A DNA stretch of 64,000 nucleotides, taken from Gyrodactylus bullatarudis. Lineage: Eukaryota; Platyhelminthes; Monogenea; Gyrodactylidea; Gyrodactylidae. Position numbers and translations under genes: made by a program. Under the pieces are notes generated by a model. The model saw only the letters and a program-made list of their open reading frames with translations. It had not been told where the DNA came from and did no database searches. Positions 32,522-43,030 of this stretch are shown piece by piece (positions within the stretch are counted from its first letter, which is position 1; each line of letters begins with the position of its first letter). The DNA lies in NCBI GenBank assembly GCA_012064415.1, contig SSNU01000048.1, positions 1 through 64,000 on the forward strand. Reading direction: 5' to 3'.

Positions 32522-32720
32522 AATTTAACCAGGCATACAATCAGATAAAATTCACTATTGAAAAAGAGAATAATAACAAAGATTATACAGGAATGACAGT
32601 GCTCCCACCTTCCCCTGACGAGGGATTTCTAGAACCAATGGAAGTGCAGAAATAATTGCATTGTAAAAGTATATAATTCAAGCCCAGGATTGAGTCTGAA
32701 GAGACCCGGTGAAATAAAAC
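32522..32720 (+). pseudogene. Penelope-like 3' remnant ending in the hammerhead-like motif
   Basis: A short RT piece (FNQAYNQIKFTIEKENNN) is followed after about 100 bp by CTGAAGAG (32696-32703) and GAAATAAAA (32711). The RT thumb and the whole endonuclease have been deleted. The motif is nearly the same as those at 14299, 50457 and 56344. Confidence 0.65.
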
Positions 32721-33010
32721 ATTTATCACTTATTATTCGACTGTTCTCTAATCTTTCTTATGAGCTTAAATCACAATAATATAATATCTTAGATGAAGTT
32801 CGGCAATATTACCGTTCAAACAACGATTATGTTAAAACTCTTAATAATTAATTTTAAGTAATTTTAAGACAAGTCAGAAATATTTCAACCAATAAGGGGA
32901 AGATGGAAATTGAATGAATAAGCGCTCTAGTTTTGATTTTTTTGTTGCTATTTAAAGACTGATAAATTTTAATTTTTTCAAAATAAAATTTTTCATGCTA
33001 CTAAAATTGT

Positions 33011-33340
33011 TTTGTTCTAGGTGCTTAGGTAATATCTCCCACAGGAACGTCTTATTTGGTAATGGATTAGCCCATGTCACTGAATGTTACAGATTACTAA
33101 TGGATCCCATCGGGACTGGTACGAAAGAAACTCACAAAGCATTTAGAAATAATCTAAAGCGCGTAAATATGTCTACATTATAAGTATACTTAGATTATTT
33201 CTATATGCTTTGTGAGTTTCTTTCGTACCAGTCTCGGTGGGATCCATTAGTTAGCTGTAACATTCAGCGAAATGGGGTAATTCATTACCAAATAACACGT
33301 TCCTGTGGGATATATTACCTAAGCACCTAAAGCGAAATAA
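33011..33340. repeat. Fold-back MITE, about 330 bp
   Basis: The left arm from about 33011 to 33160 is the inverted copy of about 33187-33340, sharing gtgcttaggtaatat, cccacaggaacg and gtacgaaagaaactcacaa, with scattered mismatches and a loop of about 25 bp. The short open frame at 32995-33183 lies across the left arm and is a chance frame. Confidence 0.85.
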
Positions 33341-33344
33341 TTCT

Positions 33345-33757
33345 AGTAAACTTTGTAAGTAAAGGTGCACTATTCATTTTATGCTGTTTCTGGCATAGTT
33401 AAAATTAAAAAAAATGAGAATAAATGTCATTTAATGTTCATTGATTGGCGCTCTAATATCATGAGAATTTGTTTCAACTTGATGGCATATCGGAATTTCT
33501 CTTTCGTTTCTCTTCTATTTAGTTTGTTTATTTCTTCTAGTATTGTGCCATGTCAATGCCAGTCGTTTAAAAAAATTTTACTTTTGGTTAGATGTACTTC
33601 CATTTTTTTATGAAATCACATATGAAGTTTATTTTTTCGTTTACTGGGATGTTTGAAAAAAGGGCCGAGACATCAGAAGATATCATTTTCTCGTTTTTTG
33701 ATATTTTTCTTTTCTCTTCTTAACAAACTCAAAAGTATCCTTCAGGGTTTGCATATG
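33345..33757. other. Spacer without recognised features
   Basis: Short open frames here have no domain, splice context or repeat partner. Confidence 0.35.
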
Positions 33758-34060
33758 TCAACTTTTATGGGTGTAAGTAAATATGTTGTGAAAGTGAGAA
33801 GAAAATTTATTAGGGGTTGGGTGTATTTTCAGGTTTACGTGTACTCTGAGGAGGCCCAGAGTCATAAAAAATTCCAAAAGTACATTATAAACAGATTCGG
33901 CAGTTTTCGATGTTAGAGGCCTGAGAGGAAGAAATTTTGTCCTGCTAAAATTCAAATGATCCTTGTAAACTAAGTGGAATTTGAAATCTTCATCTGGACG
34001 ATTGGTAGTCGATAAAATCAACTTGATATCTGGAGTTGGATTTAATCGATATTATGGAGT
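33758..34060 (-). pseudogene. Ginger-like integrase core remnant
   Basis: On the - strand the frame includes the first core aspartate region (YQVDFIDYQSS) and then PDEDFKFHLVYKDHLNF and LRPLTSKTAESVYNVLLEFF. This follows the integrase at 22.4-22.6 kb closely, including the spacing between the two blocks. The frame then fades before the second aspartate. It is a fragment of a related element with no ends visible. Confidence 0.75.
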
Positions 34061-34075
34061 TAAATAATTCCCTTA

Positions 34076-35478
34076 TTGGGCTAATTTGGGTTGAATATTA
34101 TTGCATGGACCAACTAGAATCGAGGAAATCTCGTGGGAGAATATCACGTTATTTTTCACCCTGGTTCAATCTAAGCTATTAAACTAAATAAGAAATGAGA
34201 ATTATTTATTTTAAATTTATACAAACGAACTGATCTCATTTTCCTCTAAAAGCTCATGCAATTTATATCAATGAAAAATACTGAATAAGAAAAATTTTTG
34301 TTTGATAGAATCTTGAGCTGATAAAAAACTTATAAATTTCACAAATTTTCATTAACATGTGATTTATTGTTGGTGCTCAGAAGCATTTCGAAAAAGTGTT
34401 GGTTTTTTGAAATTAAAAATAAAATGCTAATTCTCAATCTCAAAAACACAGCATGATTCGTTCATACACAACATGAATGCGTAGACATTAGGGTAGATCG
34501 TGATGCTAAGCCACCCCTTAAATCATACCAACCTTACTATTAGGTAATAGGAGTGGTAAGGAAAAACACACACACATTTAGGTATCCCACGTAATACTCC
34601 TGCGTCAGTATGCCTGTTATGTAAAGCTGCAAGTTTCCAAGACATAATCTTGTGCAGTTTTACAAGGTCCTGTTAATAAAAAATATCAGAAATTTCATAT
34701 CATAGAATTGAAAAATTGACTAACGCTATGCTCTTGGATAGAGTGGTTCTTCATCATTTTCCGGACGTATTTCTGCTCTTCATAAACGTGAGTAAGACTA
34801 AGTGTATGGGCAACACCATCAACAATCTCTTGAGTAACATTAAAAGAAATGGTTCCTTGAGTTTCTTGTAATTTTTCCAGCTTCTCAGTCGTGCAAAACG
34901 TTCGTTAAGCTCAAACCAATGCTTACAGCAATCTTTTTTTGTCCTTGCGCCATTTTTGAATTGTTGATATGGATACATTGTGCTTCTTGGCTGTATATCC
35001 AGGATCATCTCCAGATAGCTCCATCTCATGGAGAATTGCAAGTTTTCGCTCGTTGGTGAAAGGCATGGTAAGTTCCGTAAAGGGAAGTATGAGTTCGAGA
35101 AAAACATAACAGCTTTACATAACAGGTATACTGACGCAGGAGTATTACGTGGGATACCTAAATGTGTTTGTGTTTTTCCTTACCACTCCTATTACCTAAT
35201 GGTAAGGTTGGTATGATTCAAAGGGCTACTTAGCATCACGGTCTACCCTAATGTAAACATTTTTCTTATTCAGTATTTTTCATTGATATAAATTGCATGA
35301 GCTTTTAGAGGAAGATGAGATCAGTTCGTTTGTATAAATTTAAAATAAATAATTCTCATTTCTTATTTAGTTTAATAGCTTAGATTGAGCCAGGGTGAAA
35401 AATAACGTGATATTCTCCCACGAGATTTCCTCGATTCTAATTGGTCCATGCAATAATATTCAACCCAAATTAGCCCAA
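34076..35478. mobile_element. Helix-turn-helix element with long terminal inverted repeats, TA target
   Basis: The ends TTGGGCTAATTTGGGTTGAA and their inverted copy at 35459-35478 are flanked by TA on each side. Each arm continues inwards for about 390 bp in matched blocks: 34076-34290 with about 35263-35478, and about 34475-34640 with 35095-35262. The left arm has an extra 180 bp. TA duplication and an internal helix-turn-helix gene fit a non-autonomous Tc1/mariner/pogo derivative. Confidence 0.8.
34923..35066 (-). CDS. Small helix-turn-helix protein, first exon or relic
   Basis: From ATG at 35066 the - strand encodes 47 residues: MPFTNERKLAILHEMEL, then YTAKKHNVSISTIQKWRKDK, a clear helix-turn-helix like the N-terminal domain of pogo and IS630-type transposases. 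The stop overlaps a splice donor (GCT followed by GTAAGC). An acceptor-like AG follows about 45 nt later, and beyond it a longer frame with QETQGTISFNVTQEIVDGVA runs to about 34700. The gene may therefore be spliced, with a helical second exon. No DDE catalytic core is present between the inverted repeats. Confidence 0.45.
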   Translation of the reverse strand: MPFTNERKLAILHEMELSGDDPGYTAKKHNVSISTIQKWRKDKKRLL

Positions 35479-35479
35479 T

Positions 35480-36960
35480 ATATACGAGGATCTCTTCACT
35501 TTTAATTTAGCTCTTCTCAGTTTACAGGGTAGAGTGTAAAATTTATCCCCCTCATAATAAAGAAAAAATTAGAATACACGTAAACCCGAAAAGGGGCAGA
35601 GAGGAAAATACACCCCACCCCCAAATAAATTTTCTTCCAACTTTTGTCGACGAAAGTTGGATTAATCCAATGATTAATCTATTTCCATTAAGTTAGCCAG
35701 ATGGTTAGTGAATTTTTTATATATATGTTGTGACGAAAGTTGGATTATTGAATATATTGAATACATAAGAACACCCAAAAGGATACTTTAAGAAGATAAA
35801 AGACAAAATATCAAAAACGAAAAAAATTGAATTTTTCATATAGAAGTTGATGATTATACATTTCAGAGAACAGGTGAATGTGCCCGGAGTGGGAGGGTTT
35901 GAGTCTAAGATCGAGAGCAAGAGGATCCGAATGAAGGGTGAGAGAGATACCTCTACGCCACACTTATTTCAATTTCTTCTACTACGTAGTTAACCGAAAT
36001 TAAATGAGTTATTTTAGCCTGATTCTATAATTAATTATCTCTTTTAATAAAAACTTTAAACTAATTACTAATTAGTAGGGCAACCAAATGCTCTTTTTGC
36101 CTGTCTTGTCCATAGACTAATACAGGTGTGAAAATGTTATAAACAATCTCCTGATAGCTTGGTTCACGAGTTGAGTATGCCTATTTTTTTATTCTTAAAA
36201 CTTCCTTTTCGTAGTTGCCCTACTAATCAGTAAACTGTTCAACAAAACTTCATAACCAGGCAGAATTTTCGATATGATGTTCAATTTTCCATCCTGGTTC
36301 TCTCGTTTTGTCGTCGAATTTTTTTACAGCCTCCAACGGTTAGAGGTTTTTACGGACGGGGTTACATGTAATTGTGCCAAAGTAAATAAGCATGATAAAC
36401 GCTAATTTATTTTCGCAATGCTAACCCTTATTAACCAATAGATACCTAGGTGGACATTTTGATAGGAATAATAATGTTGTGTTAAGAAAATTAAGTATGA
36501 GCGCAATTCTTATCAATCCTTGCATGGGTGAGAGACTTCATGAAACTATAGCTTTTGACAAGAAACTCTGTGAAAAATTTAACTTCATCTGCCTAGGATT
36601 TTTTATTCCTGAATTAAAAAAAGAAAACTGTAATTTTTTTATTGACTCAATAACAAAATTTAGTTCTTTCTTAAAAACTAGTTGGCTACATTTTAGAGCA
36701 AACTTTTTCTCCTAGCATGTAGTTGAGAAAAGTTACAGTCATTGGAAGAAAAAAGCTCAAAAAATCTCTATAGGCCGATGAAAAAAAAGAATAGCAACAT
36801 GAGAACCAACGTAAGAAACTGAACATCTAATCAAAAATTCAGCTCGCTTGATATTTTTGTTGCACCGTTTAATAAAAAGAATCAATAAAGAATGAGATGA
36901 AGATATCTGTTTCTGTTAAATTATCATAAGAAAATTAAAATGAGTTTGGAAAATAATCAA
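35480..36960. other. Spacer, no gene supported
   Basis: An open frame at 36479-36715 has a faint resemblance to module B in hydrophobic pattern. It lacks the phase-1 acceptor and a donor, so I do not call it. Short strings related to the 24.3-kb repeat occur near 35590. A degenerate end motif occurs near 36170. Confidence 0.35.
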
Positions 36961-36974
36961 AAATATTTTGATAG

Positions 36975-37001
36975 GAACTAAAAATATTGAAATAAAAGAT
37001 G
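36975..37001 (+). other. Possible 27-nt microexon
   Basis: The segment lies between tttgatag (acceptor) and GTAAGTG (donor), is phase 1 at both ends and would add nine residues (Thr-Lys-Asn-Ile-Glu-Ile-Lys-Asp and a split Gly codon). It is 298 nt upstream of module A copy 3, whose N-terminus reads IKNIEQDD. It could be a duplicated exon start. Confidence 0.25.
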
Positions 37002-37299
37002 GTAAGTGTTTAATTCAGATATTAGATAATTTATTGGACATTATTGGTATATAAAATAATTCAAAAATTACGAAAAAAATAAAAACTTTAACTATTGAAG
37101 ATTGTGACGGTTTTCTACCTGATTATTATTATTATTCAATTGTGTGGGATTTAGAAAGCGTCTTGAAATTAAATTATTCATTGATTTTGATGCTTTAAAC
37201 ATATTGCAACAAATATTTTTTTAAATAAAATATTTTTTGAGTAACAAAAAGTTATATATTCTTCAATATGAACGTTCTGCTAATCTTATTATTTTATAG

Positions 37300-37548
37300 A
37301 CATTTATGTGATTAAAAATATTGAACAAGATGATTTAACATTCACGAAAGAACTTTATATGATTATTAGAGGAGAAAACGGAATAATTTATAAATTTGAT
37401 ATAAGTGTCGCAGAATTCATGCTTCAGAAATCTACATCTGATATTTTCGTTTATCATGTTAGAATTGACAATAAAGAGACGAGAATATCGATAAGATATC
37501 AAAAGGGAAATTACTTGTATATATTTGAACGACTAGAAAGTTTATTCT
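37300..37548 (+). CDS. Exon encoding module A (copy 3)
   Basis: 83 codons, phase 1 at both ends: acceptor attattttatag, donor GTAATA. The peptide begins IYVIKNIEQDD, has ELYMIIRGENGIIYKFD as the first strand-turn-strand, and closes with YIFERLESLF. A 30-nt intron follows, then the module B exon. There is no cysteine or histidine cluster, no glycosylation-type signal and no membrane segment. Length and tail agree with the other A copies, although pairwise identity is low. Confidence 0.65.
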
Positions 37549-37578
37549 GTAATAATTAAAGTTTTACTTAAATTTTAG

Positions 37579-37842
37579 ATAACATAGTTATTGAAAAGAC
37601 TTTTTTACTATATGACACCATATCAATGAAAATTTTCTCTATTGTGGAATCATATGTCATGAATGAAGATAAAAGACTGATCAATACTTTTGTGTATGAT
37701 CAGCTTAGACATTCTTTTGATATCCCTATTGCAGGGCATGTCTTAAAGCGGTACTTGAATGAAATTCGCTTTGAGAATTTGATATTGGATAACTTACATT
37801 GTACTGGGAGATTATATTTCTATGAATCTAGATGCAATAATG
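37579..37842 (+). CDS. Exon encoding module B (copy 3)
   Basis: 88 codons, phase 1 at both ends: acceptor aaattttag, donor GTAAGT. The start is NIVIEKTFLLYDTISM; the diagnostic KIFSIVES follows. The middle is helical in look (NTFVYDQLRHSFDIPIAGHV), and the end carries LHCTGRLYFYES, comparable to LLCNGYYVNGKD at 52.6 kb and SSCSGYVIGKNK at 63.8 kb. The shared Cys-x-Gly in the last strand (Cys-Thr-Gly, Cys-Asn-Gly, Cys-Ser-Gly) is the best-conserved feature of module B. Confidence 0.65.
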
Positions 37843-38731
37843 GTAAGTCTTAATTGATAGATTAAGTGTTTTTCAAAATTCATTTCCTGAAAAAATAGAT
37901 TATATTTCTCAAAACTCTGTTTCTGAACTTCATTGCTTAGTTATTATAATTATTTCATCAATCTGGCTATCATATGTAGTCAAATATATGCTACCTCATA
38001 TATAGTGATTAAAAAAGAAAAATTATTCACTAGAAAATGTCTCTTAATCAATTATTATCAAAAGTTATTGAAAATAGAGAGAAAATTCGATGGAGAATAT
38101 TTTCTTTGTCAGAAATCCTTTTTACGCATGTAAAATATTTGTTATATTTTCATAAACATAAATTTAACAACGGAAAATTCACTTTTATTTTGTAAATTTT
38201 CCCTTATCAAGTACAACAATTAAGCAAATTTTTGACATGGATTTTTAATTATTACATTAGGGGTTGATTTCTGTTCTTCATTTAACTAGTTCTTCCTTGC
38301 GAATAAACTTTCTGAGATAAAAATCCCCAAAAGTCTTCAATCCGATTCAATTTTTGGTTTCTAGCTGTATTTCATCATGATAAAAACATGTTCTACTTGA
38401 TGCTGTTAGATGATAGGCGGCATATTGCTAGAATATCATCTCAAAATTATGAATTTCTTCCTTAAAGGAAAATAGTTGATCTTCTATAGTTGATCAGCTA
38501 TTTCTGATAGGATTATGCTTCTCATCTATACCAACAAGACTTCCAGTTCATTGATTTGTGATAAATGTCCTACATAGAAGAATCCCTAATATATTTATTA
38601 CATCGATGTGGAAACTCCCCTCAGTTTATATTAGGCATATTCGGCCAAATTTTGTAAATTGAACCCGGGGTATTTTATAAAACTACTTTAAACAACGATT
38701 TTAATGAACCGAACACAATATTTTTTTCTAA
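37843..38731. other. Presumed intron, AT-rich
   Basis: Starts with the strong donor GTAAGTCTT. No coding signal that I can support; the frame at 37933-38133 has no motif. Confidence 0.35.
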
Positions 38732-39215
38732 TTAGTTTTCGACCTGCAAAAGCATTCTGAAAATTTCAAGCCTATTTAAAAAAAAACGTTTTCTATATAA
38801 ATTCTCATTAACCCTCTCAGGTCCATGGCCTATATTAAAATGAAAATTTTTGTAGAAATAAAGAACCCATAAATAATATTTATCAACAGCAGCTTTGACT
38901 TCAGGAAAATTGGCTAAACGTTGAATTTTTTCGTTTATGTCATTCGAGGAATCCGCTCCCGAAACCATGTACCTAAATTTATGTTATTGAATGGGAAAAG
39001 TTTTTCTCGAAAAAAATTTAGAATTACCTACCAATACCGTTTCATGATACTGAAAATATTCTCAATTACGTTGATGTCAGGACTCTAAGCAGAAATATCA
39101 ACAACTCTAATCCAAGATCTGCTTAAACAGCCTCTTACATAGGCAGAATCGTGTCATGATTATGCATAATTGGCGAAAGCCTGATGAATTTGAATAAAAT
39201 TATGCATATCTGCAA
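38732..39215 (-). pseudogene. Tc1-like transposase C-terminal remnant
   Basis: On the - strand, frames near 39200-38990 read a decayed second-aspartate region and then SPDINVIENIFSIMKRYW, the Tc1 signature SPDLNPIEN with its catalytic Asp. An open frame at 38968-38732 (KIQRLANFPEVKAAVDKYYL) may be the downstream tail. The N-terminal two thirds are missing. Confidence 0.65.
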
Positions 39216-39309
39216 GGTATACCTTGACACTTAAATGTATACAGAAATAACCAACTCAAGCAACAAATGAATATTTGTGAGTCCTAAACTAACAACACAG
39301 ATGAGGCTG

Positions 39310-40220
39310 TGAAGAAAACAGTTTTCATGGAGCTTAAATTTAAAGGTGACGGTTTCAGTAATGGTGATAGGAAAAGACTGGTTGATCTTATCAATCGACC
39401 TTACAATGATATTTCATTGAAAATTGTAAAACACAGAGATTATTCAGTTTGATCTAAAAAGACTCACTTAAACCTGAAAAGAATAATGTATTGATTTATA
39501 AATTTCAATGCACTTGTGGGCATCATACATAGAAAATCCTCATAAGGAAACTCTTTACAAGATCCGGTGATCATTTAAAGAAAGACACAGCGGTTACAAG
39601 ACGTCTAAAACAGAAAAATCCTACTGCCTCAATTTCGAATTTTTCTATTCTTTACAAAAAACCTGTTGATGATAGTATAGAAAAAAATAACATAAATTTA
39701 CTGAATTTTAACTTTGAATTCTGTTTAAAAAATCATACCAGTTAACTAATATGCTTGATTTTTCTACCTTAAGTTTTTTTCTTTAGATGTTATTGATATT
39801 TATAATAATATTCCTTTAGAAGAAGTTTTTTCCTTTTTTTAAATTGAAATTAATAATCTTGACTTTGACCCTAATTTGGTTAAATTTTTGTTAGATGGTT
39901 GTAAAATTTGTTTAGAAAATAATATTTTTTAAATTTAATAATAAATCTTTCAAACAAAAAAAATGGTCTAGCTATGGGTAATCCCAATTCACCATTCTTT
40001 GCTAATTTTTACATGTCTTTAGTGGATAAATTTATTCATAACTCCCTTAATACTATTTTACTGACTAGATATTTAGATAACTACGTTATCATTACAGAGA
40101 AAAGTAAGAATGATATCATCCTATTATCTTCTTGCTAAGATTCAAGTTCCCTAAACTAAAATTTACGTTTGAGGAGGGTATTACAGTTAAAATTATTTTT
40201 ACGGTATTAAATTTTCCTGG
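39310..40220 (+). pseudogene. Penelope-like RT remnant in the left palindrome arm
   Basis: The strand reads DVIDIYNNIPLEEVF, then after stops NGLAMGNPNSPFFANFYMSL (the PLE MG.P.SP box) and a YLDNYVIITEK segment in place of the usual YVDD. Upstream, FNFKGDG-like and RKRLVDLINRPYNDISLK pieces mark the PLE N-terminal region. Stops and frame changes are frequent. The third catalytic residue pattern is altered (Leu-Asp-Asn). Confidence 0.75.
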
Positions 40221-40671
40221 GTGTCTTTAAAATTAGACTCCTGACCTTTGATCATTTGTTTACATTGTTAATTTGTATGTCTACGTGTATTTTATAATAA
40301 TTTAATGTTATAACATAGGAAAAGGCTCTCCTAAGTAATAAAACGCATCTACAGGCTTCTTTTATTTTTTCATGTTTACGCACATTTCTACTTCCAGAGT
40401 GATAAAATGCTGCCCCACCTTAAAATCTCTAGTCTACCCTTTACCGACTAAAATTTGCCTTGTTTTTTTTCAATGACGGGGGAACTCAAGATTTTTTCGG
40501 AATCTTTATTTTATTCATGTTTCTTTCACGCATGTTTTTTATAAAAATCAATGATCAGTGAAAACAACACTCGGATCTTTTTTCCAGTGATAATGAATGA
40601 ATTAGAAAAACAAACATTTTTTATCAAGAGGTCTCTGATTACTCTGATTATCCTAACTACTGGAAGTCAAT

Positions 40672-41628
40672 TCAAATGTAAAATAACATGTTTATTAAAG
40701 ATTTTTCAATCTGTTGTGTTGTTTGAGAAACCTCCTCCCAAGCTTCAGCAGCCATCTCACAGCAACGATAGGTGCAAATAAGTTTATCAATAAACTCATA
40801 ATTTCTCATCTCCAAATTTATCATCTGAAAACGTTCTTCTTCTAATCTTCTTCTGTATCCTGCTTTCCATGATCTTCCTATACCTAAGTCTATAGGCTGA
40901 GTTATTGGCGTTGAGTTAGGTGGAAAGAAGCAAAAGTTCAGATTTGGCAGTCTCTCTGAAAATTCTCTCACTGCCATTTTGTGAAATGAAACTCCGTCCA
41001 TGAACAGAATTTCTTGTTGATTGTTTCTCACTAGCTGCTCATGTAAACTTTCAAGAATCTTCCACATTATTCTTGTATTCATCCAAGCATTCTCCGAAGA
41101 CTCATAATCAAAAGTATGTTCTAAATTTATCAGCATTACCAAAAAGAACTTACCTTGACCTCTAGGCAACCATCTTGGAGCTCGACTCTTGCCTTTAATG
41201 AGTAGTCTGGATTTTACTCCCGCAGCAAGATTCCGATAAAATTCCTCAATTTCATCAAAATTTCAGTTCCACAAAGCTTGAAATAAAAATTAATAATCTT
41301 ACTTTTTTGAACTTTATTTTTGCTTTTTGTATCACAAGGCTGCAATATTTTATAGAACATTTAAAATTCTGAATATTCAGACTTTCGGCTATCCGGAGAG
41401 CAATTTTATTAACTCTTGACTGGCTGACAGGGATACTTTTGCGTCTTAAATAGAGTACCTCTTCAAAAATTCTTGATGAAAGCGTAGAAGTTTGCAATTG
41501 AGATGTGCAGTTGTAAATTCGATCTTTGAGGGATTCTTCGGCCAATTTTTCTACACATCTGATTGTAGATTTTACTAATCTGATATTGACTGACAGATAA
41601 GTACTGATGAAATGAGGTGACAAATTCT
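40672..41628 (-). pseudogene. ORF2 (pogo-like transposase), inverted copy in the left arm
   Basis: This is a mirror of the right-arm copy at 43074-44030 and gives the same peptides: LYLRRKSIPVSQSRVNKIAL in the DNA-binding part and FMDGVSFHKMAVREF plus STPITQPIDLGIGRSWKAGY in the catalytic part. It lacks the first 43 bp of the gene, because the palindrome arm starts inside it, so it has no start codon. The first catalytic aspartate is also missing, as in its mirror. Confidence 0.85.
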
Positions 41629-41695
41629 TATCAAAAGGTCTCTGATTACTCTGATTATCCTAACTATTGGAAGTCAATTCAAATGTAAAAGAACT

Positions 41696-42822
41696 TTAGT
41701 TAAAACTTTTATTAAAGTCCCTTTTTAGGTTCTCCAACATCAAAAATTCTTCTTCTCCATGTTTCTCAAAAAATTTCAAGCATAACTCGAACGATCTGGC
41801 TAATTCTTCATCCTCTTCATCAAGGTTCGGAAGTTGCGTCCTTGTACAATTCTGAATTGATTCAGCAACATCTTGACTGTTTATGCTATACCAAGCCTCA
41901 CATAGATTTTCCAAATTATCTGCTATGGAGTAAAAAGATCCATTAGTGCTCCTCTCAATCTTAGACACCTCTTCAGTTCTTCGATTGTGGTACCGTTTCT
42001 TCAATTGCTGAACCAGATTGCAGCCTTTAGAAAATTCCCATTGTAAATTTACTTTTTCTCTGCAACAAGTGCCGAAGACTCTTTGTGTCATTGGACAATC
42101 TCTTATCATTACCTTATTCGAATGAGGAATGCTTCTTATCAACTTGAGTATTAAATTTTCGATTGTCTCCCCAGTTTTTAATCTGATCAGTTCAATCTCT
42201 GGATTGTTAAAATTTCCTGAAGGTGAAACAGGTAAGAATTATTTATCCATTGATCATTTGTAAACTTACTGTCTTAATGTTTCATTGGAGTACCTATAGC
42301 CATTTGCTTCTGGACGGCATGACTATCAATTAAAATTATTACTTGAAGATCTGCTTCGTCTGATCGTAGGACACCTAAACCTTGCTGAACTTCACCGCAT
42401 GCAACTGAGATTTTTGTAAAATCAACAATGAAGAAATTTTCATCAGGAATTTGAACTTTATTAATTTCCTCTTTGCACTTGACATTGTTCCTTAGAATGA
42501 ATTCATTTATATAAGATCTTGAGCACTGAAAATTATCTAAACCCAAAAGTTCAGCAATTTTTTTAGCCTTAAGTTTGATTTGAGATTTTGTAACTTCAGA
42601 ATCTTTACAATACTTTATGAGATCATCTTCGATTAGAATAAATTTAGAACATCTTGGCTGAATGAATTTGATACGACTGCATGCATCTGATTTCAACTTG
42701 TAGAAATAAGCTTTGGATAAACCGAACTTTTCTTGAACAATTTTACATGGTGCGCCATTTAAAATCATAGAGAGTATTTCCTCTCGTTCTTGAAAGGTGT
42801 AAAGATTAGTAGGAGTAGACAT
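41696..42822 (-). pseudogene. ORF1 of the divergent pogo-like element, copy 2
   Basis: The start is ATG at 42822 (MSTPTNLYTFQEREEI). Helix-turn-helix: CKIVQEKFGLSKAYFYKLKS. A CENP-B-like second domain follows (SQIKLKAKKIAELLGLDNFQ, with CSRSYINEFILRNNVK). After it comes a domain with IVDFTKISVACGEVQQGLGV and LIDSHAVQKQM. The codon after PMKH is TAA where copy 1 has TTA, a few bases before the donor GTAAGT at 42269, so exon 1 ends prematurely. After a 53-nt intron (42217-42269) the second exon is open to 41696 and ends in a helical stretch (SFELCLKFFEKHGEEEFL). Apart from that nonsense change the gene looks nearly intact, about 365 codons. It has DNA-binding features but no DDE triad. Confidence 0.75.
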
Positions 42823-43030
42823 TTGAACTAACATAGGATTTCAAGCCAATTTATGATATTTTTCGAGTTGATTCTTCGCAGGAAATCAACCAATGACAGA
42901 CAGACAAGACTAGTTGTACTTTCGTTAAAGTACATGCGGTAAAAATTAAAATTCAACCAATCAGAAGAAACTACAAATTTTCAATCAATTATAAAATCAA
43001 TAGGAATTTTTTTAAATGACATTAATCACA
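42823..43030. promoter_or_regulatory. Divergent intergenic region between ORF1 and ORF2, copy 2
   Basis: About 210 bp separate the two start codons. The region is expected to hold promoters for both genes, and the equivalent in copy 1 is 11071-11293. A TATA-like tataaaat lies near 42991. No operator-like repeats are obvious. Confidence 0.35.

Noticed and set aside
36479..36715. Possible module B copy
   Set aside because: Weak hydrophobic similarity only; the nearest acceptor gives the wrong phase and no donor follows.
40551..40781. 76-codon frame, identical in mirror at 43921-44151
   Set aside because: Antisense of the end of the pogo-like ORF2; identity of both copies only reflects the palindrome.
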